Below, piece by piece: positions 8,805 to 17,267 of a DNA stretch of 64,000 nucleotides. The notes below the pieces were generated by a model. That model worked only from the letters and a program-made list of their open reading frames with translations, did not search any database and had not been told where the DNA came from. Position numbers and translations under genes: made by a program. Location: NCBI RefSeq assembly GCF_009739465.1, contig NZ_WHOM01000034.1, positions 47,720 to 111,719 of the forward strand. The letters are read 5' to 3'. Origin of the DNA: Streptomyces apocyni. GTDB lineage: Bacteria; Actinomycetota; Actinomycetes; Streptomycetales; Streptomycetaceae. Positions within the stretch are counted from its first letter, which is position 1. Every line of letters begins with the position of its first letter.

Positions 8805-9371
8805 ATGCCGGGGAGTGAGCCACCTGCGGGTGGGCCCCAGTGGGGAAGTCCGAGTAGTGGTCGTCCCTCTTCTGAGCAGCCGACGTCTCCCACTGGGCCA
8901 CTACAGAAGAAGCAGTGGGGTCGTGCCTGTCTCTGGGGGTGTGCCGGCGCCCTGGCCACGGTGATCGTCATCCTCGTGGTTGTGCTGGTGATCGCGCTGG
9001 GGGATAGCGACGAGAGCACGACTCCTGCGCCCGGTGAGACCAACACCGACATGACGCCGCAGGAGGCGACGCAGGAACCCCGGGGCGAACGAGCGGACCT
9101 CACCAGCTTCCAGCTCGACGATCGCTCAGAGGCCGGTATCACCAGTATCTGGGTCGTTTGGGAGCTCAAGAACAGCAGCAGCGAGAAGTCCAACTACTCA
9201 TGGGACTGGGAGGCGGTCGACGCCAGCGGAACTCGACTGACGAACGGTTCTCAACTGGAGACCGACGTGCAACCCGGCCAGACCGCCCGGGGTGAGTACC
9301 CCACGACGCTCAAGACCGTTAAGGGCGTCAAGCTCAATATCACCAGCTTCAACCGCACCGCCAGCCACTGA
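8805..9371 (+). CDS. Membrane-anchored exported protein
   Basis: 188 residues from ATG 8805 with gaggagg upstream. A Pro/Ser/Gly-rich cytoplasmic N-terminus (about 1-35) precedes one strongly hydrophobic segment (about 46-65). The outer part starts with an acidic Thr/Pro linker and continues with a strand-rich region (S-I-W-V-V-W-E-L-K-N-S-S-S ... V-Q-P-G-Q-T-A-R-G-E-Y) like the Ig-like domains of DUF4352/FxLYD-type surface proteins. No catalytic motif is visible. Last gene of the accessory insert. Confidence 0.7.
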   Translation: MPGSEPPAGGPQWGSPSSGRPSSEQPTSPTGPLQKKQWGRACLWGCAGALATVIVILVVVLVIALGDSDESTTPAPGETNTDMTPQEATQEPRGERADLTSFQLDDRSEAGITSIWVVWELKNSSSEKSNYSWDWEAVDASGTRLTNGSQLETDVQPGQTARGEYPTTLKTVKGVKLNITSFNRTASH

Positions 9372-9431
9372 ACAGGTCGGCGGGTAAGAACCGCGCGCAT
9401 CCTTTCCCCGCGCTGAAGCGTCTTGTGGGTT

Positions 9432-10712
9432 ATGGAACTTGAGAAGCGCCCTGGTCAGCCGCCTGCGGGCGGAGGTTGCCTGACGACGGTCGTGCGCATT
9501 CCGGTGCGGATCGTGGTGCTGGTGCTGGTTGTGCCCTGCCGGATGGTGTGGGACGCGCTGGTCGTCTGCGGCCGGTTCGCGCAGCGGACGGTGCTGCGGC
9601 CGACGGGGCGGGCGCTTCAGTGGTGCTGGTGGACGCTGGTCGTCGGGCCGGTGGTGGCGGGCGGGCGTGGGCTCGGGCGTGGTCTTGGCTGGCTGGGACG
9701 GGTGCTGGTGGTCGCTCCCGCGGTGTGGCTGTACGGGCAGGTGCTGACGCCGGTCGGGCATGGGCTCGTGTGGTTGGCGCGGGGGATCGGCGCCGGGTTG
9801 GCGTGGCTGGGGCGGGGGATCGGTACTGGGGCTCGCGGGATCGGGACGGCTGGGCTGTGGCTGGGGCGGTATCTGTTCGTGGTTCCGGCCGGGTGGCTGT
9901 ACCGGGGGGTTCTGACGCCTCTGGGGCACGGGCTGGCGTGGCTGGGGCGGGGGACCGGGGCAGGGCTCGGGTGGCTGGGGCGGGTGCTGGTGGCCGTGCC
10001 CGCGGTGTGGTTGTACCGGCGGGCGCTGACGCCTCTGGGGCACGGGATCGCGTGGGTAGCGCGTGGGATTGGCGCGGGGGTCGTGTGGGCGGCGCGCGGG
10101 ATTGGCGCGGGGGTCGTGTGGGCGGCGCGCGGGATTGGCGCGGGGGTCGAGTGGGTGGCGAGTGGGATCGGCACCGGAATCGGGCTGCTGGTCGGGGTGC
10201 TCGTGGTGGTTCCCGCGGTGTTCGTGTGGCGGCGGGTGCTCGTGCCCGTCGGGCGGGGGGTCGCGGTCGTGGCCCGGGAGATCGGGGACGCGCTCGGGCA
10301 CGCCTGGCGGATCGCCGGGCACGTGTCGCGGGCTGTCGGGCGGGCACTGGGCGGGCTGCTGCGCTGGCTGTTCGTGAACCCGGCGCGGTGGGTGTACGTG
10401 TCCGTACTCACGCCCGTCGGGCATGCCGTACGCGACACCGTGTGGCGCCCCGTCGCGCAGGCCGCGCGGGACGCGGGCCGGGTCGCGCGCCAGGTCGGTC
10501 AGGACGCGGGACGGGCCGCGCGGCAGGCGCTCACCGCCGCCCGGGAGAGCGCGCGGGAGACCAGGGCCGACATCCGGCGGATGCTGTTCGGGGCGGCGCG
10601 CGAAGCGCGGGAGCCGGTCCGGCTGGCGAAGCCCCGCAGGGAACCAGGCCTGGCCGAAGCACGTACTCTAGGTAGCGGTACCACCGCACTGACAAAGCTC
10701 ACGAAGGACTAA
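9432..10712 (+). CDS. Repeat-rich integral membrane protein
   Basis: About 426 residues from ATG 9432; an in-frame GTG at 9423 is equally possible, and neither has a clear ribosome binding site. The protein is built of repeating amphipathic/hydrophobic units with recurring P-A-V-W-L-Y and L-T-P-x-G-H-G-x-x-W motifs, G-I-G-A-G turns, and a C-terminal Arg/Ala-rich helix from about 335 that looks cytoplasmic and coiled. A three-copy 11-residue repeat sits in the middle. It abuts the DUF2344 gene and appears to be part of the native rne neighbourhood. Function unknown; the repeats suggest a scaffold or membrane-lining protein. Confidence 0.75.
   Translation: MELEKRPGQPPAGGGCLTTVVRIPVRIVVLVLVVPCRMVWDALVVCGRFAQRTVLRPTGRALQWCWWTLVVGPVVAGGRGLGRGLGWLGRVLVVAPAVWLYGQVLTPVGHGLVWLARGIGAGLAWLGRGIGTGARGIGTAGLWLGRYLFVVPAGWLYRGVLTPLGHGLAWLGRGTGAGLGWLGRVLVAVPAVWLYRRALTPLGHGIAWVARGIGAGVVWAARGIGAGVVWAARGIGAGVEWVASGIGTGIGLLVGVLVVVPAVFVWRRVLVPVGRGVAVVAREIGDALGHAWRIAGHVSRAVGRALGGLLRWLFVNPARWVYVSVLTPVGHAVRDTVWRPVAQAARDAGRVARQVGQDAGRAARQALTAARESARETRADIRRMLFGAAREAREPVRLAKPRREPGLAEARTLGSGTTALTKLTKD
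10058..10156 (+). repeat. Three tandem 33-bp units inside the membrane protein gene
   Basis: Three consecutive 33-bp copies encode G-I-G-A-G-V-V-W-A-A-R; the first two are nearly identical in DNA and the third has diverged (V-E-W-V-A-S). Recent copy-number change by slippage or unequal crossing-over is likely, and the reading frame is preserved. Confidence 0.8.
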
Positions 10713-10758
10713 GACACTGGGCAAGCGACAGCCCGAAGGCCCGCCGCCCGCACCTGCG

Positions 10759-11526
10759 GTGCAGCGCATCCGCCTGCGCTACACCAAGCGCGGCCGCCTC
10801 CGGTTCACCAGCCACCGCGACTTCCAGCGCGCCTTTGAGCGGGCGCTGCGCCGCGCCGAGGTCCCCATGGCGTACTCCGCGGGCTTCACCCCGCACCCGA
10901 AGGTGTCGTACGCCAACGCCGCACCCACCGGCACCGGCAGCGAGGCCGAGTACCTGGAGATCGCCCTCACCGCGCCACGGGACCCCGCCGAGCTGCGCGA
11001 GCTGCTCAACGACTCCCTGCCGGACGGCCTGGACGTCACCGATTCGGTCGAGGCCCGTGTCTCGGGGCTCGCCGACCGGCTGCAGGCCTCGGTGTGGGAG
11101 CTCAGGCTCGACGGTGTCACGCCGGAAGACGCCGAGAAGGCCGTCGCGGCGTTCCTCGCCGCCGAGACCGTCGAGGTCCAGCGACGCGCGAAGAACGGCA
11201 TGCGGACCTTCGACGCGCGGGCCGCGGTGGCGGGCCTTGAGGCCCACGCCTCCGAGGCGCTCCGTCCACAGGCTGATAGGCCGGGGGACCAGCCCTGTGC
11301 GATACTGCGGCTGGTTGTTCGGCACGTGACGCCTGCCGTACGACCCGACGACGTCCTGTCCGGTCTCCGAGCTGTGGCCGACCTGGCGCCGCCGGTCCCC
11401 GTAGCGGTGACCAGGCTGGCGCAGGGGCCATTCGATGAAGAGACCGGCACGGTGACCGACCCGCTCGCGCCCGACCGCGAGGCAGTCACGGCCGCCCCCA
11501 CTGTTGATCAGGGGACGGCGGGCTGA
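10759..11526 (+). CDS. TIGR03936/DUF2344 radical-SAM-linked protein
   Basis: 255 residues from GTG 10759; homologues often begin slightly earlier (G-K-R-Q-P-E-G), which here would need the CTG at 10717. The N-terminal half has the family core R-F-T-S-H-R-D-F-Q-R-A-F-E-R-A-L-R-R-A and the segment S-A-G-F-T-P-H-P-K-V-S-Y. The family is encoded beside, or fused to, the TIGR03960 radical SAM protein; here they are separated by an insert. It lies just upstream of RNase E/G, so a role in RNA or tRNA modification is inferred, not shown. Confidence 0.85.
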   Translation: MQRIRLRYTKRGRLRFTSHRDFQRAFERALRRAEVPMAYSAGFTPHPKVSYANAAPTGTGSEAEYLEIALTAPRDPAELRELLNDSLPDGLDVTDSVEARVSGLADRLQASVWELRLDGVTPEDAEKAVAAFLAAETVEVQRRAKNGMRTFDARAAVAGLEAHASEALRPQADRPGDQPCAILRLVVRHVTPAVRPDDVLSGLRAVADLAPPVPVAVTRLAQGPFDEETGTVTDPLAPDREAVTAAPTVDQGTAG

Positions 11527-11801
11527 CCGCCGCGGCAGCGCAGGTGCCGGAAGGTCCCGCGTAGGGACGGTCGCCGTAGCGCAGCCCTTTGACTCGGGAG
11601 CCACCTGGGTCGGGCAGCGCACTGCCCAGGAGACTTTCGCCAGGCCGTACGTACACCGCGTAGGGAACCGGCGAGACTAGACACAGAGAGCTCCCGTGCG
11701 GCGCCCGCGCCCCCGGACGGCGGTCCCGCGCATCGCGCGGTTGGCCGCGGACGTCACCGGACCAGCGCGGCGCCCGGGAGCGTGACGGGAGAACCGCCCG
11801 C

Positions 11802-14800
11802 ATGCTCGAGCCGAACGACCCCGGTATGACCGGGGAAGCAGAGGATCATCGCACCACCCCAGGCGACAAACTGCCGCCCCGACGCCGCCGTGCCGCGTCC
11901 CGCCCCGCGGGTCCGCCCGTGGGGGCCACCGCGGACACCGGTGCTGCGGCCATACCACCCACCACCGGCGCTTCCGCCGCCGCAGGGAACCCAGTAGCGG
12001 TCGATGCGGCTGCCGCTGAGGCTCCCGCCGCCGCCGAGGAGGCCGCGCCGCGGCCTCGCCGACGGGCGACGCGCCGTGCGGCCGCGCCCGCCGGGGCGCC
12101 CAAGCCCGCCGAGGGAGCCGTCGCGGACGACGTGGATACGTCTGTCGGTACGGCTGACGACGGTGTCGCTACGGCTGACGGCGGCGAGCCCGCTGCCGCC
12201 GCTGAGCCCGCCCCGGAGGCCGCCCCGCGCAGGCCCCGGCGTCGTGCCACCCGCAAGACGACCGCCCCCGCTGGCGCCCCCGCGCGGACCGCGCCCGTGG
12301 AGCCTGCCGCAGCTGAGGCCGCTCCCGAGTCCTCCGTCGAGGAGGCCGCTGAGGAGGCCGCGCCCCGTGGGCGTACGCGCCGTCGTGCGACCCGCAAGGT
12401 GAGCGCCCCCGCCGGAGCGCCCGCGCGGAACGAGCCCGAGACCGAGTCGCTGACCGAGGAGCCCGCCGTGGCCGCCGCTGAAAGCGACGCGGCCGAGCCG
12501 CCCGCCGCCGAGACCCCCGCCGAGGAGGCCGCGCCGCGCGGCCGTACGCGGCGTCGCGCCACCCGTAAGGTCACCGCCCCCGTTGGGGCACCCGTGCAGT
12601 CCGAGACCGAGGAGCCTGCCGTGGCCGCCGCTGAGAACGAGTCGGCTGTCGCCGGTGCCGCGTCCGAGGAGCCCTCCGAGGGCTCCGTCGAGGAGGCCGC
12701 GCCGCGCGGCCGTACGCGGCGTCGCGCCACCCGCAAGGCGACCGCTCCCGCGGGAGCGCCCGCGCAGTCCACCCAGCCCGCCGAGGCCGAGCCCCAGGCC
12801 AAGGCACCCGCCGCCGAGCCCGAGCCCGAGGCCGCGCAGCCCGAGGCCCCCGCCGAAGAGCCCGCCGCCGACGCGGGTCCGCGTCGGGGTCGGCGTCGTG
12901 CGACCCGTAAGGCCGCGGAGATCTTCACCGCGCCGGTCGGGACCACCAGCGCCCCCGAGCCGGAGCAGGAGCAGGAGCCGGCGGCTCAGGAACAGGCCGA
13001 GGCCGCTACCGGGTCGCGGCGTCGCCCCAAGCGCCCCGCTGTCGCCATGTTCCAGGCGCCGGTGTTCACCGAGCCCATGTTCCAGACGCCGGAGACCGCC
13101 GCCGCCGCGGCCGCCGAGCCGGTCGAGGCCGAGGACGAGGAAGAGGACGTCGCCACCGCGGAGGTCGCGCCGGAGGAGCCCGTGGGCCGCGGCCGTCGTC
13201 GCCGCCGTCGCGGTGAGCAGGCCTCCGAGCCGGTGGCCGCTGCCGTGACCGCGCCGCCGCAGGAACCCGCCGAGGCCGAGGAGGAGGCCGCCGAAGCCGA
13301 GCACGAGGCCGGGGCCGAGACCGAGGACGGCGAAGGACAGGGCGAGCGGCCGGGCCGCCGTCGTCGTCGCGGCGGCCGTCGCCGTCGCCGTGGCGAGTCC
13401 ACCGACAGCGACGCCGAGTCCGGCGAGTCGGACGAGGGAACCAACGACCGGACGGCCGCCGAGCGGGGCGAGGAAGACGCCGCGGACTCCGCCGAGCAGG
13501 CTGAGCAGGACGCCGAGGACGAGCGTTCCGAGCGGGGGGATTCCGGCTCCAGCAGCCGTCGTCGCCGTCGCCGCCGTCGTCGCGCGGGTGACTCGGGCCC
13601 CGAGGCCGAGCCGGGCGACGGCGACCCGGAGCGCACGGTCGTCAAGGTCCGCGAGCCGCGCAAGAAGGACGAGCCGAGCGCGCCGTCCGACGAGGTCCAG
13701 TCCATCAAGGGCTCGACCCGTCTGGAGGCCAAGAAGCAGCGCCGCCGCGAAGGCCGCGAGCAGGGCCGCCGCAGGGTGCCGATCATCACCGAGGCGGAGT
13801 TCCTGGCGCGCCGCGAGGCCGTCGAGCGCGTGATGGTCGTCCGCCAGAGCGGCGAGCGCACCCAGATCGGCGTCCTGGAGGACAACGTCCTCGTCGAGCA
13901 CTACGTCAACAAGGAGCAGTCGACGTCGTACGTTGGCAACGTCTACCTGGGCAAGGTGCAGAACGTCCTGCCGTCGATGGAGGCCGCCTTCATCGACATC
14001 GGCAAGGGCCGCAACGCCGTCCTGTACGCGGGCGAGGTCAACTTCGAGGCGCTCGGCATGGCCAACGGGCCGCGCCGTATCGAGTCCGCCCTCAAGTCAG
14101 GACAGTCCGTTTTGGTCCAGGTCACCAAGGACCCGATCGGCCACAAGGGCGCCCGGCTGACCAGCCAGGTCTCCCTCCCCGGCCGCTACCTGGTGTACGT
14201 GCCCGAGGGCTCGATGACCGGCATCAGCCGCAAGCTCCCGGACACCGAGCGGTCCCGGCTGAAGTCCATCCTCAAGAAGATCGTCCCCGAGGACGCGGGC
14301 GTGATCGTGCGCACTGCCGCCGAAGGGGCCAGCGAGGACGAGCTGCGCCGAGACGTCGAGCGGCTCCAGGCGCAGTGGGAGGACATCCAGAAGAAGTCCC
14401 AGCAGATCTCCACCAGCTCGCCGAGCCTGCTCTATGGCGAGCCGGACATGACCGTCCGCGTGGTCCGGGACATCTTCAACGAGGACTTCTCCAAGGTCAT
14501 CGTCAGCGGCACCGAGGCCTGGGACACCATCCACGGCTACGTCAACCACGTCGCGCCCGACCTGGTGGACCGGCTGTCCAAGTGGACCAGCGAGGTGGAC
14601 GTCTTCGCGACGTACCGCATCGACGAGCAGCTGATGAAGGCCCTGGATCGTAAGGTCTGGCTGCCCAGCGGCGGCTCGCTGGTGATCGACAAGACCGAGG
14701 CGATGATCGTCGTCGACGTCAACACCGGCAAGTTCACCGGCCAGGGCGGCAACCTCGAGGAGACCGTTACCAGGAACAACCTGGAGGCGGCCGAGGAGAT

Positions 14801-16307
14801 CGTGCGCCAGCTGCGGCTGCGCGACCTGGGCGGCATCGTCGTCATCGACTTCATCGACATGGTGCTGGAGTCCAACCGCGATCTGGTGATGCGTCGCCTG
14901 CTCGAATGCCTGGGCAGGGACCGTACGAAGCACCAGGTCGCCGAGGTCACCTCGCTGGGTCTGGTCCAGATGACCCGTAAGCGGGTCGGGCAGGGGCTCC
15001 TTGAGTCCTTCTCCGAGACCTGCGTGCACTGCAACGGCCGTGGCGTCATCGTCCACATGGAGCAGCCGGCCGTTGTCGGTGGCGGCGGTGGCAAGCGCGC
15101 CAAGAAGCGCGGCCGGGGTGGCGAGGCCGCCGCCGCGCCGGAGACCGGTGCTGAGCCGGAGGTCGAGACCGAGACCGAGGCGGAGGTCGCGGCTGAGGCC
15201 GCGGCGCCCGCGAAGCTGCCGGAGCCGGAGTTCGTTCCGGATGAGGAGCTGTACAGCAGCCGGGCCGAGGCGGAGGCCGCGGCGGGCCGTGGCCGCTCCC
15301 GGCGCAGGGTCAGCCGCAAGGCGTCGGCTCCGGCGGGTCCGGCCAAGGTGGCGGCCGAGCCGCCGGTGGCCACCGAGGCGCCGCGCGTCGAGGCTCCGGT
15401 GGAGGTCGCGGCTGAGGCCGAGGCCCCTGTCGCGGAGCCCGCCGCCGAGCGTGTTGCCGCCGAGGCGGCGCCGCGTTCCCGTCGCCGGGCTTCCCGTAAG
15501 GCGTCCGCGCCCGCGGGTGCGCCGAAGGCGAGCGCGGAGCAGGCTGAGGCCACTGCCGTGACGGCCCCTGAGGCCGTCGTGGAGGCGCCGCAGGTCCCGG
15601 AGGCCCCCGAGGCTCCCGAGCCCGCTCCGGCCGTCGTCGAGCCCGCTCCGGCCGTCGTCGAGGCCGCTCCGGCTGTCGAGGGCGTCGAGGAAGCGGCTCC
15701 CCCGGCGCGAGGCCGCCGTAGGGCCGTCCGGAAGGCGTCCGCGCCCGCCGGGTCGCCCAAGGCGTCCGCCGAGCCGGTGGCCGAGGCCCCTGCCGAGGTC
15801 AAGGCCGAGGTCGTCGAACCGGTCGCGGAGCCCGTGGCCGCGCAGCCGGTGACCGAGGCCGTCCAGGAAGCGGCCCCGCCGCGCCCGCGCAGGCGCGCCG
15901 TCCGCAAGGCGGCTGCGCCGACCGCTTCGGCGGAGGCGGCCGTGGTCGTGGTCCCCTCGGTCTCCCCTGAGGAGGCCGCGCCGACCACGGAGGCCGCGGA
16001 GCCCACCGAGGCCGCGGAGCCCACCGAGGCCGCGGAGCCCACGGAGGCTGGGGAGCCCACCGAGGCCGCCCCCGCCAAGAAGGCCGCCGCCCGCAAGTCG
16101 GCCAAGAAGGCCACCGCCAAGAAGGCCGCCACCAAGAAGACGGCGGCCACGGCGACGGCCAAGAAGACCGCGGCCAAGACCGTGGCGAAGAAGACGACGG
16201 CCAAGAAGGCCGCCACCAAGAAGACGGCGGCCAAGAAGACCTCGGCGGCGGAGCAGCAGGCCACGCCGTCCGTCTCCGCATCCGCCACGCCCCCCGACGG
16301 GGCCTGA
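11802..16307 (+). CDS. rne: RNase E/G family ribonuclease with long low-complexity arms
   Basis: 1501 residues. The conserved core (about 670-1090) has the S1-like and RNase E/G domains: metal-binding Asp in V-V-D-V-N-T-G (about 972), second Asp in I-D-F-I-D-M (about 1016) and the zinc-link C-V-H-C (about 1074). The N-arm (1-670) holds at least five copies of an R-R-R-A-T-R-K-x-x-A-P-A-G-A-P module separated by acidic spacers. The C-arm repeats the same module and ends in a histone-H1-like Lys/Ala tail (about 1425-1485). It processes and decays mRNA and matures rRNA; the arms probably recruit RNA or partners. The 275-nt leader (11527-11801) has no ORF I support and could host autoregulation. 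Confidence 0.95.
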   Translation: MLEPNDPGMTGEAEDHRTTPGDKLPPRRRRAASRPAGPPVGATADTGAAAIPPTTGASAAAGNPVAVDAAAAEAPAAAEEAAPRPRRRATRRAAAPAGAPKPAEGAVADDVDTSVGTADDGVATADGGEPAAAAEPAPEAAPRRPRRRATRKTTAPAGAPARTAPVEPAAAEAAPESSVEEAAEEAAPRGRTRRRATRKVSAPAGAPARNEPETESLTEEPAVAAAESDAAEPPAAETPAEEAAPRGRTRRRATRKVTAPVGAPVQSETEEPAVAAAENESAVAGAASEEPSEGSVEEAAPRGRTRRRATRKATAPAGAPAQSTQPAEAEPQAKAPAAEPEPEAAQPEAPAEEPAADAGPRRGRRRATRKAAEIFTAPVGTTSAPEPEQEQEPAAQEQAEAATGSRRRPKRPAVAMFQAPVFTEPMFQTPETAAAAAAEPVEAEDEEEDVATAEVAPEEPVGRGRRRRRRGEQASEPVAAAVTAPPQEPAEAEEEAAEAEHEAGAETEDGEGQGERPGRRRRRGGRRRRRGESTDSDAESGESDEGTNDRTAAERGEEDAADSAEQAEQDAEDERSERGDSGSSSRRRRRRRRRAGDSGPEAEPGDGDPERTVVKVREPRKKDEPSAPSDEVQSIKGSTRLEAKKQRRREGREQGRRRVPIITEAEFLARREAVERVMVVRQSGERTQIGVLEDNVLVEHYVNKEQSTSYVGNVYLGKVQNVLPSMEAAFIDIGKGRNAVLYAGEVNFEALGMANGPRRIESALKSGQSVLVQVTKDPIGHKGARLTSQVSLPGRYLVYVPEGSMTGISRKLPDTERSRLKSILKKIVPEDAGVIVRTAAEGASEDELRRDVERLQAQWEDIQKKSQQISTSSPSLLYGEPDMTVRVVRDIFNEDFSKVIVSGTEAWDTIHGYVNHVAPDLVDRLSKWTSEVDVFATYRIDEQLMKALDRKVWLPSGGSLVIDKTEAMIVVDVNTGKFTGQGGNLEETVTRNNLEAAEEIVRQLRLRDLGGIVVIDFIDMVLESNRDLVMRRLLECLGRDRTKHQVAEVTSLGLVQMTRKRVGQGLLESFSETCVHCNGRGVIVHMEQPAVVGGGGGKRAKKRGRGGEAAAAPETGAEPEVETETEAEVAAEAAAPAKLPEPEFVPDEELYSSRAEAEAAAGRGRSRRRVSRKASAPAGPAKVAAEPPVATEAPRVEAPVEVAAEAEAPVAEPAAERVAAEAAPRSRRRASRKASAPAGAPKASAEQAEATAVTAPEAVVEAPQVPEAPEAPEPAPAVVEPAPAVVEAAPAVEGVEEAAPPARGRRRAVRKASAPAGSPKASAEPVAEAPAEVKAEVVEPVAEPVAAQPVTEAVQEAAPPRPRRRAVRKAAAPTASAEAAVVVVPSVSPEEAAPTTEAAEPTEAAEPTEAAEPTEAGEPTEAAPAKKAAARKSAKKATAKKAATKKTAATATAKKTAAKTVAKKTTAKKAATKKTAAKKTSAAEQQATPSVSASATPPDGA

Positions 16308-16310
16308 CAG

Positions 16311-16353
16311 CCCCGCTTCCGGCCCTGGTCCACGGACTGGGGCCGGGAGCGGG
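16311..16353 (+). terminator. Terminator after rne
   Basis: Stem from 16311-16325 pairs with 16340-16353 over 14 bp with a single G-T wobble and a 14-nt loop, beginning 4 nt after the rne stop. It ends the rne transcript before the rplU promoter. Confidence 0.7.
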
Positions 16354-16368
16354 CTGGCGGGGGCTGGT

Positions 16369-16398
16369 TTGACCCTTTCAGGGCAGGCCCCGTAATCT
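16369..16398 (+). promoter_or_regulatory. Housekeeping-type promoter of rplU-rpmA
   Basis: TTGACC (16369-16374), 18-nt spacer, TAATCT (16393-16398): a near-consensus vegetative sigma promoter. The predicted leader is about 150 nt and contains a 7-bp stem with a TCGC loop (16447-16464), a possible site for ribosomal-protein feedback. Confidence 0.75.
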
Positions 16399-16557
16399 AG
16401 ACCGTCGGCGTCTGTTTAGTTGCGACGCCAACCTCTGAGCATCTCCCTCCCGCTCGCGCGGGAGAGGCCGCTTGTCCAATCCGGATCATCGGACCCCTCG
16501 GGGCCCGTGTGAGTGGCTGGCATCAGGGGTCCCGTTCCGAGCGAAAGAGAGATCCGC

Positions 16558-16878
16558 GTGTACGCCATCGTGCGCAGCGGTGGTCGCCAGCACAAGGTTG
16601 CTGTCGGCGACATCGTTGAGGTTGACAAGATTTCCACCGCCCAGGTTGGCGACACGGTAGAGCTCTCTACCCTGCTCGTTGTTGACGGCGAGTCCGTGAC
16701 CAGCGACCCGTGGGTGCTGGCCGGCATCAAGGTCCAGGCTGAGATCGTGGACCACCACAAGGGCGCGAAGATCGACATCCTTCGCTACAAGAACAAGACC
16801 GGCTACCGCCGTCGTCAGGGCCACCGCCAGCAGTACACGGCGATCAAGGTCACTGAGATCCCCGCGGCTGCGAAGTAA
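16558..16878 (+). CDS. rplU: 50S ribosomal protein L21
   Basis: 106 residues from GTG 16558 (aaagagag upstream), beginning [13 protein letters not shown] as in the L21 family; an upstream in-frame ATG at 16513 would add a non-conserved tail and is rejected. Full family length with the basic [13 protein letters not shown] element near the C-terminus. Binds 23S rRNA in the large subunit. First gene of the rplU-rpmA operon, 14 nt before rpmA. Confidence 0.97.
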   Translation: MYAIVRSGGRQHKVAVGDIVEVDKISTAQVGDTVELSTLLVVDGESVTSDPWVLAGIKVQAEIVDHHKGAKIDILRYKNKTGYRRRQGHRQQYTAIKVTEIPAAAK

Positions 16879-16892
16879 GGGACTGAGGAGAC

Positions 16893-17150
16893 ATGGCACA
16901 CAAGAAGGGCGCATCGTCCACTCGGAACGGTCGCGATTCCAATGCTCAGCGGCTCGGAGTGAAGCGCTTCGGCGGTCAGCTCGTCAACGCCGGTGAGATC
17001 ATCGTCCGCCAGCGTGGCACCCACTTCCACCCCGGCGTCGAGGTCGGCCGCGGCAAGGACGACACGCTGTTCGCGCTGGCCGCCGGCGCGGTGGAGTTCG
17101 GTACCCACCGTGGCCGCAAGGTCGTGAACATCGTTCCGGTCGCCGAGTAA
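16893..17150 (+). CDS. rpmA: 50S ribosomal protein L27
   Basis: 85 residues, complete. N-terminus [16 protein letters not shown] matches mature-type L27, whose extreme N-terminus reaches the peptidyl-transferase centre; there is no Firmicute-type cleavable extension. ggactgaggag precedes the ATG. Co-transcribed with rplU and closed by a hairpin 29 nt downstream. Confidence 0.97.
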   Translation: MAHKKGASSTRNGRDSNAQRLGVKRFGGQLVNAGEIIVRQRGTHFHPGVEVGRGKDDTLFALAAGAVEFGTHRGRKVVNIVPVAE

Positions 17151-17179
17151 TCTCGGTTCGTTAGAACGAATTCAGCGGA

Positions 17180-17217
17180 GGCGGACCTCACTTCCCCTTG
17201 CGGGAAGCGGGTCCGCC
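17180..17217 (+). terminator. Rho-independent terminator after rpmA
   Basis: Outer stem GGCGGACC (17180-17187) / GGTCCGCC (17210-17217) with an inner CTTCCC/GGGAAG stem and TTGC-type loop, followed by TTTCG. It separates the ribosomal operon from obgE. Confidence 0.85.
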
Positions 17218-17267
17218 TTTCGCGTGTTACGAGTAAGACATTCCGCACGTAATTCTGGAGGCACCCC

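Noticed and set aside
9198..10438. Minus-strand Pro/Arg-rich open frames opposite the repeat membrane protein
   Set aside because: Mirror of the Gly-rich repeats; no ribosome binding site and no domain.
12360..12960. Regularly spaced repeats in rne resembling a CRISPR array
   Set aside because: The repeats keep the reading frame, diverge gradually, and spacers are coding acidic stretches; no cas genes.
11846..13901. Long minus-strand open frames opposite rne
   Set aside because: They arise from the GC-rich codon pattern of the plus-strand repeats; composition is Gly/Leu/Arg shadow sequence with no start signals.
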